This document shows positions 9,401-17,695 of a DNA stretch of 64,000 nt, piece after piece. The number at the start of each line of letters is the position of its first letter. The first letter of the stretch is position 1. Source of the stretch: Halobacillus mangrovi (GTDB lineage: Bacteria > Bacillota > Bacilli > Bacillales > Halobacillaceae); contig NZ_CP020772.1 in the NCBI RefSeq assembly GCF_002097535.1, positions 2,418,001 through 2,482,000 of the forward strand. Reading direction: 5' to 3'. The notes under the pieces were generated by a model. It did no database searches. It was not told where the DNA came from and saw nothing but the letters and a program-made list of their open reading frames with translations. The position numbers were made by a program, and so were the translations under genes.

Positions 9401-10048
9401 TAAATAATCCCTGGCGACAGCAGCCTGCTCCTTCAGCGGTTCGAGTTGACCGTCAATTTCATAAATAATATCTTCAACTCTGTTCAAGTTCTCTTGTGTT
9501 TCTGCCAACTTGTATTCTGCTTTTTTCTTTCGCTGTTTATATTTTAAAACTCCTGCCGCCTCCTCAAAGATGGAGCGGCGCTCTTCGGCTTTCGAACTTA
9601 AGATTTCTTCAACTTTCCCTTGACTGATAATGGAAAATGCTTCACGTCCTAAACCTGAATCCATAAATAAGTCAACGATATCCTTTAGCCTGCAGGCCTG
9701 ATTGTTAATGTAAAACTCACTTTCACCAGAGCGGAAGACCCTTCTGGTTACACTGACCTCTTGATAATCGAGAGGAAGAGTCTGATCCTTATTATCCAAA
9801 GTCAAAGTAACTTCTGCCATGTTCAGAGGACTTCTAGAATCACTTCCCGCAAAAATAATGTCTTCCATCTTAGTTCCACGAAGGGAGCGGGCAGATTGCT
9901 CGCCTAGCACCCAGCGAATAGCGTCGGTTATATTACTTTTTCCGCTGCCATTCGGACCGACGACCGATGTAACTCCTGAGACGAAATCTACGGTTACACG
10001 TTCGGCAAACGATTTAAATCCTACTGTATCCAATTGTTTGAGGAACAT
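6482..10048 (-). CDS. smc: Chromosome segregation ATPase SMC
   Basis: A 1188-residue SMC, the ATPase of the condensin-like complex with ScpA and ScpB that organises and segregates the chromosome. The Walker A motif GPNGSGKSN is at 31-39, followed by two long coiled-coil arms. The hinge lies at about 500-670. The C-terminal ABC signature LSLLSGGERALTA and Walker B CVLDEVEAALDE complete the head. I chose the second ATG (MFLKQLDTVGF), because the AGGAGG site abuts the first ATG but is six bases from the second. Length matches the family. Confidence 0.98.
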   Translation of the reverse strand: MFLKQLDTVGFKSFAERVTVDFVSGVTSVVGPNGSGKSNITDAIRWVLGEQSARSLRGTKMEDIIFAGSDSRSPLNMAEVTLTLDNKDQTLPLDYQEVSVTRRVFRSGESEFYINNQACRLKDIVDLFMDSGLGREAFSIISQGKVEEILSSKAEERRSIFEEAAGVLKYKQRKKKAEYKLAETQENLNRVEDIIYEIDGQLEPLKEQAAVARDYLEKKEDLKQVEISLLVTQIEQLHEEWQQLLADLEVVKRQEKELHAKIDIKETSVEEQRDNMQALDESIEDLQETLLVLTRELENLEGKKELMKERHKHYEENKSKLEQEYEDLSKRWQQLKQVAKEESEKLAETKDKRKHTKHELHQTNDALSKDIQMIEDKIEDLKSDYIDLLNDQAAKRNEKQLLDKQLSQISYKKDHQVDKFKDLREERHQLEMTLQQLKEELQLISSERTEREEQLKQLQQNLNSNAESYQDWQEKLYKGYQYLEKMRSKKEMLEDMKEDFSGYFQGVREILKARQRGQLQGVEGAVLELIDIPNNLLTAIETALGAQAQHIVVKDEMTGRQAIHWLKSNHKGRATFLPLTAIQPRSIYGQAAAGLQEKNGFVGIAVDLVEFDSAYQKAIQHLLGHIVIAETLEDANAIARFLNRKYRVVTLDGDVVNPGGSMSGGGQKKSNQSLFTREKELQDISSKIQEFDVKTKDVEEKVKTLKRTITEQQRKVDELEQELTDVKTNEYEKQSNVREYQLKLDHLNDQLQLFDQDQAQYDKDRSQAGEQLQQLDKDLAKLGEELESVQQQISELTEAKDRQKLDVENLQKRKNELQIQLAEQDSAVRNQQEKADRYSEELAGINHSLEENRKAYKQLIELVDSNQTEEELVEAINETKQRKETTSALIQDRRKERNQYGQEIQEAERILKEQKRNHQNFIQDIQQKEVKANRLDVELENMLNYLQEEYVTTFERAKSEYPPVDDIEQSSTRVKLIKRSIEELGTVNLGAIDEYDRIVERYDFLKGQQDDLLEAKQTLHTVINEMDGEMDRRFTDTFTKIRNEFGEVFRDLFGGGKADLQLTEPENMLETGVDIVAQPPGKKLQNLSLLSGGERALTAIALLFSILRVRPVPFCVLDEVEAALDEANVDRFARFLKEFSAKTQFIVITHRKGTMEESDVLYGVTMQESGVSKLVSVRLEETPELLEA

Positions 10049-10248
10049 ATTCATCCTCCTGTATTTTCACAAATCTTTCTAACATCTAACTTATATATTC
10101 TATCATAATCCCCTACTATACGGTAGGAACCAACGTCATCCTTTTGATGACTAACAGTGACTTTTTAAGATTAGGGTTTTAAAAAAGTGTAAAGTATCTT
10201 ATCATATGTACTAGCGCAAAAAACAGGATTTGCTGAGGAGGATATACG

Positions 10249-10476
10249 TTGAGTTTAGAACAACCTACACAAGAAAATCTTGAAACGATCATTCATGATA
10301 TGGCTGAAAAGCTTCAAGTCGTGAACCGCTCTATCATGGATCCAGAAGATTATGACTTGGCTAAATATGAGGAGATCAAGTCATTACATGATATTATCCA
10401 AATGAAAGGTCAGCTGAGTGTTTCTGAGATTCAGGCTTTTGTTCAAGAACTGGGTCAGTATAGAAAAGATTCTTAA
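10249..10476 (+). CDS. UPF0435 (DUF1128) small protein
   Basis: A 75-residue acidic protein on the plus strand, starting at TTG seven bases after GAGGAGG and ending just before a strong terminator. The sequence (MAEKLQVVNRSIMDPEDY, then IKSLHDIIQMKG and a final FVQELGQYRKD) resembles the UPF0435 family that includes B. subtilis YfkK. The family has no established function. It is out of place: B. subtilis has no gene between rnc and smc, and yfkK lies elsewhere. It is divergent from smc and flanked by repeat DNA on its right. Confidence 0.75.
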   Translation: MSLEQPTQENLETIIHDMAEKLQVVNRSIMDPEDYDLAKYEEIKSLHDIIQMKGQLSVSEIQAFVQELGQYRKDS

Positions 10477-10486
10477 GTTTTTCTCC

Positions 10487-10520
10487 AAACCTTCAAGGCA
10501 TAAAGTCTTGAAGGTTTTTT
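10487..10520 (+). terminator. Terminator of the UPF0435 gene
   Basis: An 11-bp perfect stem, AAACCTTCAAG and its complement, with a 9-base loop is followed by TTT on the plus strand. It lies right after the small gene and supports that gene being real. Confidence 0.85.
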
Positions 10521-10649
10521 CATTCCATGAAGCTGACAATTGTTTTGGAGCACTAGCGCTTATTCAATAATCTAGCAGTATTCTGGGAAACTTGATTTCG
10601 ATATGTATGTGGAAGTTTAGGGGCGCAGGGGAAGGATTCGTCCAGCTGC

Positions 10650-10749
10650 ATCGCCCAGACACTCGCGTCATAAGCAGGAAATCAACGGAATGAAAAAAAC
10701 ACATTCCTTGTGATTTTCTGTTTATGCGAATCGTGTCTACCAGGGCGAT
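10650..10749. repeat. Long imperfect palindrome (about 100 bases)
   Basis: The outer arms ATCGCCC (10650-10656) and GGGCGAT (10743-10749) pair. So do GACAC with GTGTC, ATAAGCAG with CTGTTTAT (mismatched), AAATCA with TGATTT, and GGAATG (10687-10692) with CATTCC (10702-10707) around an A-rich loop. The whole stretch can therefore fold into one long hairpin. No open reading frame or transposase is associated. It could be a non-autonomous mobile element or a structured RNA; the sequence does not decide this. Confidence 0.65.
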
Positions 10750-10764
10750 TGCGCATTTGACCAA

Positions 10765-10895
10765 TTTCCTGTGGGGGAACTGGCGAGCTTCCTCGGGCTT
10801 TCGCCCTGTGGGATGAACATGCAAGATGAGACTCCGGAAAACGAAGTTTGAGGAGGCTCAACACATGCCCACGGAAAGCGAACCGTTTTCCCATC
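10765..10895 (+). repeat. Dispersed palindromic repeat, family 2, copy A
   Basis: A GC-rich stretch of nested complementary segments: GTGGG..CATG pairs with CATG..CCCAC, and GATGAG with GGCTCA. It shares the modules GAGACTCC, CCGGAAAACGAAGTTTGAGG, CGGAAAGCGAACCG and TTTTCCC with two other copies near 57.3 and 57.5 kb. Together with the adjacent palindrome it fills the gap between the UPF0435 and rnc terminators. From about 10561 to 10954 I see no gene. Similar elements are familiar from intergenic regions of Bacillus relatives, but I cannot name a formal family. Confidence 0.7.
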
Positions 10896-10954
10896 CACCA
10901 TCACTCACATTAAAAGTCTCGAAACTGAGTCTTCTGGATAAAGATGCTTATACA

Positions 10955-10998
10955 GAGAAAAAGATCGCCCAAAACCGTTTTTGTGGTCTGAGCGATCT
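10955..10998 (-). terminator. Terminator after rnc
   Basis: On the minus strand GATCGC and GCGATC (10992-10997 and 10963-10968) pair across a 23-base interior that includes an A-rich loop, and are followed by TTTTTC. It begins four bases after the rnc stop codon. Confidence 0.75.
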
Positions 10999-11001
10999 CA
11001 T

Positions 11002-11694
11002 TTAAGAAATTGCACCATGGTTCTCCAAAGCTTGTTGAGCTGCCTTCTGTTCAGCTTCTTTCTTTGTTCTGCCGATACCAATTCCGCCGGTTTCTCCTTG
11101 AATCCTCACATGAGCGATAAACTCTCTACTGTGGGCTGGCCCTCTCTCTTCAACAATCTCGTATTCAATCTTGCTGTTTTTGTCTCGTTGAATGAACTCT
11201 TGCAATTGACTCTTGAAATCCATCGCATGAGAAAAAGCACCTTTTTTAACTTTAGGATACACATAAGACCTTAAAAATTGGACGACTGTCTCGAATCCCT
11301 GGTCAAGGTAGAGAGCCCCTATAAAGGCCTCAAATACATCTGCAAGAAGTGCTGGACGGTTTCTTCCCCCAGTCATCTCCTCCCCTTTTCCTAAGAGGAT
11401 CAGTTCCTGAAAATTTAACTCATTAGCGAATTGCACAAGGGAAACTTCACAAACGATTGATGCTCGGAACTTGGTCAGTTCTCCCTCTGCCATATCAGGA
11501 AACTCTCGATACAAGTATTGGGATACGCCTAACTCTAATACTGCATCTCCCAAAAACTCGAGTCGTTCATTGTCTTCACGGTCGGTTTTACGATGCTCAT
11601 TCACATAAGATGAATGTGTGAAAGCTTGTTCCAGTAACGAAACATCATTGAACTGGATATTTATATTGTTCTGAAAACTGGAAAAATCACCCAT
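11002..11694 (-). CDS. rnc: Ribonuclease III
   Basis: A 230-residue RNase III, cutting double-stranded RNA in rRNA maturation and antisense decay. The catalytic signature [14 protein letters not shown] is at about 42-55 and the second acidic site at [12 protein letters not shown]. The double-stranded RNA binding domain occupies about 157-227. It follows acpP, the order acpP-rnc-smc being conserved, but here smc is separated by roughly 950 bases of repeats plus a small gene, so rnc and smc are not in one tight operon. Confidence 0.97.
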   Translation of the reverse strand: MGDFSSFQNNINIQFNDVSLLEQAFTHSSYVNEHRKTDREDNERLEFLGDAVLELGVSQYLYREFPDMAEGELTKFRASIVCEVSLVQFANELNFQELILLGKGEEMTGGRNRPALLADVFEAFIGALYLDQGFETVVQFLRSYVYPKVKKGAFSHAMDFKSQLQEFIQRDKNSKIEYEIVEERGPAHSREFIAHVRIQGETGGIGIGRTKKEAEQKAAQQALENHGAIS

Positions 11695-11733
11695 AATTCA
11701 CCTTGTCCTTTACTGCAAATTTAAAATAGGAAA

Positions 11734-11758
11734 GGCTGCCTGCGAGATGCAGGCAGCT
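11734..11758 (-). terminator. Hairpin between acpP and rnc
   Basis: AGCTGCCTGC pairs with GCAGGCAGCC (one G-T pair) with a 5-base loop, followed on the minus strand by TTTCCTATTTT. It could act as a partial terminator that makes acpP transcripts far more abundant than rnc. Confidence 0.6.
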
Positions 11759-11767
11759 ATTGAAGTA

Positions 11768-12001
11768 TTACGATACGCTGTTTATGTAGTTCACAGCGTC
11801 GCCTACTGTATTGATTTTTTCAGCTTCTTCATCAGAGATTTCCATATCAAACTCGTCTTCCAGCTCCATTACAAGCTCTACTACGTCTAAAGAGTCTGCT
11901 TCTAAATCTTCTTTGAAGGAAGCTTCCATTGTTACTTTAGATTCATCAACGTCTAATCGATCAACGATGATCTGTTTTACTTTATCAAATGTTTCTGCCA
12001 T
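11768..12001 (-). CDS. acpP: Acyl carrier protein
   Basis: A 77-residue acidic acyl carrier protein. S37 in [18 protein letters not shown] is the site of 4'-phosphopantetheine attachment. It carries growing acyl chains in fatty-acid synthesis in the cytosol. It follows fabG at a 170-base gap containing its own promoter, so it can be transcribed both with the fapR operon and alone. A GGGAGGTG ribosome binding site precedes the ATG. Confidence 0.98.
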   Translation of the reverse strand: MAETFDKVKQIIVDRLDVDESKVTMEASFKEDLEADSLDVVELVMELEDEFDMEISDEEAEKINTVGDAVNYINSVS

Positions 12002-12024
12002 TGGAACTTCACCTCCCTTCAGTA

Positions 12025-12054
12025 ATTATAGTAAAAGTTTTTATAAAAGCGCAA
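12025..12054 (-). promoter_or_regulatory. Sigma-A-type promoter of acpP
   Basis: On the minus strand TTGCGC (12049-12054) and a perfect TATAAT (12025-12030) are 18 bases apart, directly upstream of the acpP ribosome binding site. I see no FapR-type operator here. Confidence 0.65.
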
Positions 12055-12173
12055 GAGTCCCTTAAAAATAGGGTTTTCCTCACTTCCTACATCTAGATAA
12101 AAGACTTATTGTACTGCGCTTTCGCATTTCCTTTCTATTTCATCGCACAGATCCTCGTGCCATGAATCAACAT

Positions 12174-12914
12174 TTACATCACCATGCCGCCGTCGACATG
12201 AAGTGTCTGACCTGTCATGTAGTTGGCATCTTCAGATGCTAAAAATCGCACGACTCTAGCAACGTCTTCAGCTTCTCCCAGTCGGTTAAGTGGAATTAAT
12301 GACAGCATTTGCTCTCGCTGATCTTCTGTAAGTGCTTCTGTCATATCAGTAGTGATGTATCCAGGTGCTACCGCGTTCACTTGAATATTTCTTGACGCAA
12401 GCTCTTTTGCGTTTGACTTCGTCAAACCAATGACACCTGCCTTTGCTGCTACATAGTTTGCTTGTCCCGGGTTCCCGGATACGCCTACGATAGAAGCAAC
12501 ATTTACAATACGTCCGTATTTCTGTTTCATCATTTGACGTGTTACGCCTTTAGTGCACAAAAAGACACCTTTCAAGTTCGTGTTAATGACCGCATCAAAC
12601 TCTTCTTCCTTCATTCGCATAAGCAGATTATCTTTAGTAATTCCGGCATTATTAACAAGAATATCTAAACGCCCAAATTCATCCACGACCGTTTTTATCA
12701 TGCGTTTTACGTCGTCTTCTTTGGCCACATCCGCCTGGATTTTTATGGCAACTCCACCTGAGTCTCTAATCTCTTGCACGACTGCCTCAGCACGGTCCTC
12801 GCTCCCCGCATAGTTGACGGCAACTTTTGCTCCCTTTGAAGCCAGCTCAATTGCAATAGAACGACCGATTCCACGGGATGCCCCTGTAACAAGGGCTACT
12901 TGATCTTGTAACAT
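12174..12914 (-). CDS. fabG: 3-oxoacyl-[acyl-carrier-protein] reductase
   Basis: A 246-residue short-chain dehydrogenase that reduces 3-oxoacyl-ACP with NADPH. The cofactor motif is TGASRGIGR (10-18), NNAG is at 88-91, and the catalytic residues are S141, Y154 and K158. It lies next to fabD (start codon overlapping the fabD stop region) and acpP. The position makes the FabG assignment firm among many similar reductases. Confidence 0.97.
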   Translation of the reverse strand: MLQDQVALVTGASRGIGRSIAIELASKGAKVAVNYAGSEDRAEAVVQEIRDSGGVAIKIQADVAKEDDVKRMIKTVVDEFGRLDILVNNAGITKDNLLMRMKEEEFDAVINTNLKGVFLCTKGVTRQMMKQKYGRIVNVASIVGVSGNPGQANYVAAKAGVIGLTKSNAKELASRNIQVNAVAPGYITTDMTEALTEDQREQMLSLIPLNRLGEAEDVARVVRFLASEDANYMTGQTLHVDGGMVM

Positions 12915-13855
12915 TACGAATCCTCCTTATACCACTGAATGAAATCTTGTAGAGTTTCTGGATTCTGTACGTTGAATGTTTTCATTCTACGCTTCACTTT
13001 TCGGACAAGTCCGCTAAGCACTTTCCCATGACCAACTTCGATGATTGCGTCAACATCCTCTTCCACAAAGGCTTCTAAGATCTGCTGGAAACGAACTGGA
13101 GAATACAGTTGTTCAACGAGCAGTTTCTCAATGGTTTCAGCCTCTATAACAGGAGAGGCTGTCACATTAGCATAGACAGGTACCTCCGCATCACGTACTT
13201 CTGTTTTGGATAAATGGTCAGAAAAGTCAGCACTCGCAGGCTTCATTAAGCGTGAATGGAAAGGTCCACTGACATTAAGTGGAATTACACGTTTTGCTCC
13301 CGCTTCATTTAATTTATCAGATGCTTCTTCTACACCTTGCTTTGTTCCTGAGATGACAATCTGACCAGGACAGTTAATGTTTGCGAGGTCTACAGCCAGC
13401 TCTCCATCGAAGTCCTTGATTACATCCTCGATATTTTCCTGATTTAAGCCAAGAACTGCTGCCATAGTTCCTTTGCCTGTTGGGTAAGCCTCTTCCATTA
13501 ACTTTCCTCGCAAGTGGACGAGTTTAACTGCTTCTAGCGGATCAAGGGACCCTGAAGCTACGAGGGCACTGTATTCTCCCAGACTGTGCCCAGCAGTCAT
13601 ACTTGGTGTAACACCTTGTTCTTTCAATACTTGGTTGATGGCCACACTATTCAATAAAAGAGCCGGCTGCGCATTTTCTGTTTTAGTCAACTCTTCTGCA
13701 GGTCCTTCAAACATCAATGTAGTCAAAGAAAAACCGAGAGCTTTATCTGCTTCATCAAATAATCTTTTTACAGAAGGATAAGCCTCATACATTTCTTTGC
13801 CCATTCCTACTTCTTGTGATCCTTGCCCTGGAAAAACAAAAGCAGTTCGTTTCAT
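12914..13855 (-). CDS. fabD: Malonyl-CoA:ACP transacylase
   Basis: A 313-residue FabD, moving malonyl groups from CoA to ACP. The oxyanion-hole motif is [12 protein letters not shown] at the N terminus, the nucleophile is S91 in [10 protein letters not shown], and a catalytic histidine lies in GPFHSRLM. It overlaps plsX and fabG at both ends, in the operon fapR-plsX-fabD-fabG. Confidence 0.97.
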   Translation of the reverse strand: MKRTAFVFPGQGSQEVGMGKEMYEAYPSVKRLFDEADKALGFSLTTLMFEGPAEELTKTENAQPALLLNSVAINQVLKEQGVTPSMTAGHSLGEYSALVASGSLDPLEAVKLVHLRGKLMEEAYPTGKGTMAAVLGLNQENIEDVIKDFDGELAVDLANINCPGQIVISGTKQGVEEASDKLNEAGAKRVIPLNVSGPFHSRLMKPASADFSDHLSKTEVRDAEVPVYANVTASPVIEAETIEKLLVEQLYSPVRFQQILEAFVEEDVDAIIEVGHGKVLSGLVRKVKRRMKTFNVQNPETLQDFIQWYKEDS

Positions 13856-14856
13856 TATTTCTCCTCCTTCTGCTGCATATCTTGCAAAGTATTTGAAATC
13901 GTTGAAGTCACATTCAATTCAATCATTTGACATGCTTGGCGGATCGCGTTGAATACAGCACGTTCATTTGAGGATCCATGTGCTTTAATTACGGGAGAGG
14001 CTAATCCAAATAAACCGGCTCCCCCATATTCAGAATAATCAAGTTGGTCTTTTAACTTTCTTAAATCATTTTTAGCTAAACCAGCTGCGATCTTTGTTTT
14101 GAAATTACTCATGAACGTTTTTTTCATCATGGAAAACATCGTCATTGCTGTTCCTTCAATTGTTTTCAATGCTACATTTCCTGTAAAGCCATCAGTTACA
14201 ACAACATCTGCAACTCCATCTAGTAAGTCGCGGGCTTCTACATTTCCGATGAAATGAATCGGTGCATCCTTCAATAACTGGAAAGCTTTTTTTGTTAAAT
14301 CACTTCCCTTTCCATCTTCGGTGCCCACATTTAATAGCCCTACACGTGGACGGGAAATATTTCGGACATTTTCCGCGTAAATCGATCCAATTACACCATA
14401 TTGCAGTAAATGTTCTGGCTTCGCATCTACGTTTGCCCCCACATCTAACATTAAAAAACCTTTCCCATCCTGGGTAGGAAGCGTAGGACTTAAGGCTGGC
14501 CTGTCAACTCCATTCATACGGCCGACTACAAACAAACCGGCACTCATCAAGGCTCCAGTATTTCCGGCTGATATACAACCATCGGCACGTCCTTCTTTTA
14601 CCTCGTTAGCCATCAGCACCATCGATGAGTTTTTCTTCCTCCTTACTGCTCTTACCGGCTCATCCTCTGAAGTAATCATTTCTGTTGTATGTAGAACTGT
14701 GATATTATTCTGACCGCTTAATAGTGGGTTAATCTTTTCCTCATCCCCAACAAGGGTAATTTCAAGATTTTTGATCGTTTCAGCAGCTTTCACTGCACCT
14801 TTGACGATTGCTTCAGGAGCATTATCCCCACCCATAGCATCTATGGCAAGCCTCAT
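13855..14856 (-). CDS. plsX: Phosphate acyltransferase PlsX
   Basis: A 333-residue PlsX, converting acyl-ACP to acyl-phosphate, the first step of phospholipid synthesis in Firmicutes. The start [20 protein letters not shown] and the internal [14 protein letters not shown] are diagnostic. It sits 15 bases after fapR and shares the fabD junction. Confidence 0.97.
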   Translation of the reverse strand: MRLAIDAMGGDNAPEAIVKGAVKAAETIKNLEITLVGDEEKINPLLSGQNNITVLHTTEMITSEDEPVRAVRRKKNSSMVLMANEVKEGRADGCISAGNTGALMSAGLFVVGRMNGVDRPALSPTLPTQDGKGFLMLDVGANVDAKPEHLLQYGVIGSIYAENVRNISRPRVGLLNVGTEDGKGSDLTKKAFQLLKDAPIHFIGNVEARDLLDGVADVVVTDGFTGNVALKTIEGTAMTMFSMMKKTFMSNFKTKIAAGLAKNDLRKLKDQLDYSEYGGAGLFGLASPVIKAHGSSNERAVFNAIRQACQMIELNVTSTISNTLQDMQQKEEK

Positions 14857-14871
14857 CTCTTACAACTCCTT

Positions 14872-15432
14872 TTACTGATTGGAACGATACATATGAAACG
14901 TTCCAGAAAAAACTTCCTCATTTTCGACAAAACTTTGCACTTGCACAATTGTTTGCCCACGTTCGTCTTCTCCTTTGACTGCTGCTTTAGCAACAACGCG
15001 CTCTCCAAGTTTCACTTGTCTCGAAAATTGGATACTGGAACGAGCTGTTAATGCAAGTTCATCGTTGATGACCGCAACAGCAAGGGAATTGGCTTGTGCA
15101 AACAAATGATGACCTCGAGCAATATTATTTCGAGAGAAAACATGTTCCGGCTTAATATCTAAAATGGAAATTGCCCGTTCATCAAGTTCTAAGTCTACAA
15201 CCTCTCCGATTACTTCCTCAATCGGCAAGGCTTTGACCGTTTCATTCCATTCCTGAGTAGCTACTGACTTTATCCGTTCCCTAAGCTCAGGTATGGACAT
15301 TTCCATCCGATCCAGGCGGATGGTTTGAATGCTAACCCCGAATCGTTTGGCTAATTCTTCGTCTGTAATAAAAGGCGAATCTTCGATTGTTTTTTTAAGT
15401 TCCTCTTGCCTTACTTTTTTTGTCTTTTTCAT
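14872..15432 (-). CDS. fapR: Fatty acid biosynthesis repressor FapR
   Basis: A 186-residue repressor with an N-terminal helix-turn-helix at about 20-45 ([20 protein letters not shown]) and a C-terminal hot-dog domain that senses malonyl-CoA. When malonyl-CoA is high, FapR leaves the DNA and fatty-acid genes are expressed. A FapR operator overlaps its own promoter upstream, so the operon is self-regulated. It lies between recG and plsX, as in B. subtilis. Confidence 0.97.
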   Translation of the reverse strand: MKKTKKVRQEELKKTIEDSPFITDEELAKRFGVSIQTIRLDRMEMSIPELRERIKSVATQEWNETVKALPIEEVIGEVVDLELDERAISILDIKPEHVFSRNNIARGHHLFAQANSLAVAVINDELALTARSSIQFSRQVKLGERVVAKAAVKGEDERGQTIVQVQSFVENEEVFSGTFHMYRSNQ

Positions 15433-15470
15433 CGTGGGCTCACCGTCCGTATAATCATCAGCACGAAGCT

Positions 15471-15487
15471 TTATGACTAGGTACTAA
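15471..15487 (-). promoter_or_regulatory. FapR operator
   Basis: On the minus strand the site reads TTAGTACCTAGTCATAA, very close to the known FapR consensus (TTAGTACC followed by a TAGTCTTAA-like half). It overlaps the expected transcription start of the fapR promoter. Confidence 0.85.
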
Positions 15488-15491
15488 TAGT

Positions 15492-15520
15492 AATATATAA
15501 TACCAAGAAAAATTTCGCAA
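15492..15520 (-). promoter_or_regulatory. Promoter of fapR-plsX-fabD-fabG
   Basis: On the minus strand TTGCGA (15515-15520) and TATATT (15492-15497) are 17 bases apart; the FapR operator follows four bases after the -10 box. Confidence 0.7.
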
Positions 15521-15649
15521 GGATTGACTGAAAACTTGATTGTTCAGGCACTATCCATAAGGGGATGATCATACGGTTTCGACAAGCTGAGATACGTATA
15601 TTCCCTTAGAACGGAACTTTACAATACACGATCAGATAGAACCATTTGT

Positions 15650-17695
15650 TTAATCCAAAACATCTCCTAGCAGCCTTTCATCCTCATAGACTTTCTCCTT
15701 CAAAGATCTGTATCTCTCATCTCGGTCTAATGATTCGTTAAAAATCATCTCAGCAGCATCTTTTCTAGCTGTTTCTAATGCTCGATAATCATGAACCATA
15801 TCTCCGACTTTAAACTCCGGCATACCACTTTGCTTCTTACCAAAAAAGTCACCAGGACCTCTAAGCTTCAAATCCTGCTCAGATAACTCAAAACCGTCGC
15901 TTGTCTCTGTCATGATTCTCATTCTTTCTTTGCCGACATCCCCTTTCGGATCCGCAAGCAATATACAGTAACTTTGTTCGGATCCTCTTCCTACACGTCC
16001 TCTTAATTGGTGAAGCTGAGACAGACCAAACCTTTCAGCATCATAGATGACCATTACTGTGGCATTTGGAACGTTCACACCTACCTCTACAACTGTTGTG
16101 GAAACTAAAACTTTCAGCTCGTTGTTTGCGAATTGCTGCATCACTTGCTCTTTTTCGTCATTGTGTAATCGACCATGCATCAATCCAACAGGAATATCAG
16201 GTTCATAAACCGTGGATAACTGTTCATAAAGTTCTACCGCATTTTGGATATCCAATTGATCAGATTCTTCAATGAGTGGGCAGATCACATACGCCTGATG
16301 ACCTTTATCAATTTCCTTTTGGATAAAAGATAAAACACGCTCCGTCATTTGCCCTTTCACCCAATAGGTTTCTACTGGTTTGCGTCCTGCCGGCATCTCA
16401 TCTATGACGGAGACATCCATATCGCCAAAGGCTGTAATCGCTAACGTCCTCGGAATAGGCGTAGCCGTCATAAACAACACATCCGGGTTCAGCCCTTTAT
16501 CTCTTAAAGCTCTCCGTTGATTCACCCCAAATCTATGCTGTTCATCTACAATTACAAATCCTAAATCTTTAAAATGCACCTCATCCTGAATCAATGCATG
16601 GGTGCCAATCAAAATATCTATTTCACCTTTCTGAATGCTCTCCAAAATCTCTTTGCGGCGTTTACCCTTAATTGAACCAGTCAATAATGCAACTTTAGCG
16701 CGTCCATTAAACAATTCTTTTAAAGAATGATGATGCTGTTCTGCGAGAATTTCCGTCGGTACCATAAGTGACCCTTGCTTACCTGAAGTGATCGATGCAT
16801 ATAGGGCGATAGCAGCAACGGCTGTTTTTCCTGACCCTACATCACCCTGCAATAGACGATTCATTCTGTGAGGACTTTTCATATCTTTGAGAATTTCTGC
16901 AAGCGACCTTTTTTGTGCTTGGGTTAGCTCAAAGGGCAGAGATTGAACGAAGCTTGTAAGCTTATCATTATCATATTCCTGCGCATTTCCTGTTGTAGCT
17001 TCTCTATGTTGCTTTCTCAGAATTTGCATTTTCAATTGGAAAAGTAGAAATTCCTCATAGATAAACCGTCGCTTTGCATGCTTTAATAAAATTCTTGTTT
17101 CAGGGTAGTGCATCTGCTTTATTGCACTAGTTCGATCAGGGAGTTTATAAGATAGCTGTAAATCCTCCGGAAGAATTTCTGGCACTTCATCTCCATACTC
17201 ATCTAAAGCGGTTTTGATAATTTTCCTTAGCCTCTGTAGAGCCACTCCTTCTTTCAATTGATAGACAGGCTGAATAGGCTCCTGACTCTTAGCTTCGCCT
17301 TTTTTGAATTGACTGACTGTAATTTGCAATCGCTGCTGATCCCATTTCCCCGTAATTGTGACGGTATCTCCAGGGTTCAATTGCTTTTTTGCAAAAGCTC
17401 TGTTGAACATCACAGCTTTAACCGCAAACTGTTCAACCTGTAACGTAAACGTCAACCGAGATTTTTTTCTACCAAAATAGCTAAGGGAAGGCTCAGAAGC
17501 AACCTTCCCCTCAATCGTAGCTTTTTCATTATGAGCCAACTCCGTTAAAGGCTTTGTTTCATAAGAGTCATAGCGGAAAGGAAAATAAAACAATAAATCC
17601 TCTACCGTAAATAGACCGAGATCGTTTAGGTGTTCTTCAAATTTTTCTCCGACTCCTTTGATTTCGCTAATCGATTGGCTTAACACGACATTCAC
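15650..17695 (-). CDS. recG: ATP-dependent DNA helicase RecG
   Basis: A 681-residue RecG, a branch-migration helicase that regresses stalled forks. The N-terminal wedge/OB region covers about 1-150. Walker A GDVGSGKT is at 284-291 and the DEQH box at 384-387. TATPIPRT and the C-terminal helicase motifs, including QLRGRVGRG, follow. It overlaps the sdaAA stop codon by four bases. Length is standard. Confidence 0.97.
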   Translation of the reverse strand: MNVVLSQSISEIKGVGEKFEEHLNDLGLFTVEDLLFYFPFRYDSYETKPLTELAHNEKATIEGKVASEPSLSYFGRKKSRLTFTLQVEQFAVKAVMFNRAFAKKQLNPGDTVTITGKWDQQRLQITVSQFKKGEAKSQEPIQPVYQLKEGVALQRLRKIIKTALDEYGDEVPEILPEDLQLSYKLPDRTSAIKQMHYPETRILLKHAKRRFIYEEFLLFQLKMQILRKQHREATTGNAQEYDNDKLTSFVQSLPFELTQAQKRSLAEILKDMKSPHRMNRLLQGDVGSGKTAVAAIALYASITSGKQGSLMVPTEILAEQHHHSLKELFNGRAKVALLTGSIKGKRRKEILESIQKGEIDILIGTHALIQDEVHFKDLGFVIVDEQHRFGVNQRRALRDKGLNPDVLFMTATPIPRTLAITAFGDMDVSVIDEMPAGRKPVETYWVKGQMTERVLSFIQKEIDKGHQAYVICPLIEESDQLDIQNAVELYEQLSTVYEPDIPVGLMHGRLHNDEKEQVMQQFANNELKVLVSTTVVEVGVNVPNATVMVIYDAERFGLSQLHQLRGRVGRGSEQSYCILLADPKGDVGKERMRIMTETSDGFELSEQDLKLRGPGDFFGKKQSGMPEFKVGDMVHDYRALETARKDAAEMIFNESLDRDERYRSLKEKVYEDERLLGDVLD

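Noticed and set aside
6482..10048. Short plus-strand frames antisense to smc
   Set aside because: They are shadows of the strongly coding smc frame, without ribosome binding sites or recognisable proteins.
10564..10824. Minus-strand open frames of 70-86 codons in the rnc-smc gap
   Set aside because: They lie wholly within palindromic repeat DNA, which gives open frames by chance, and resemble no protein family.
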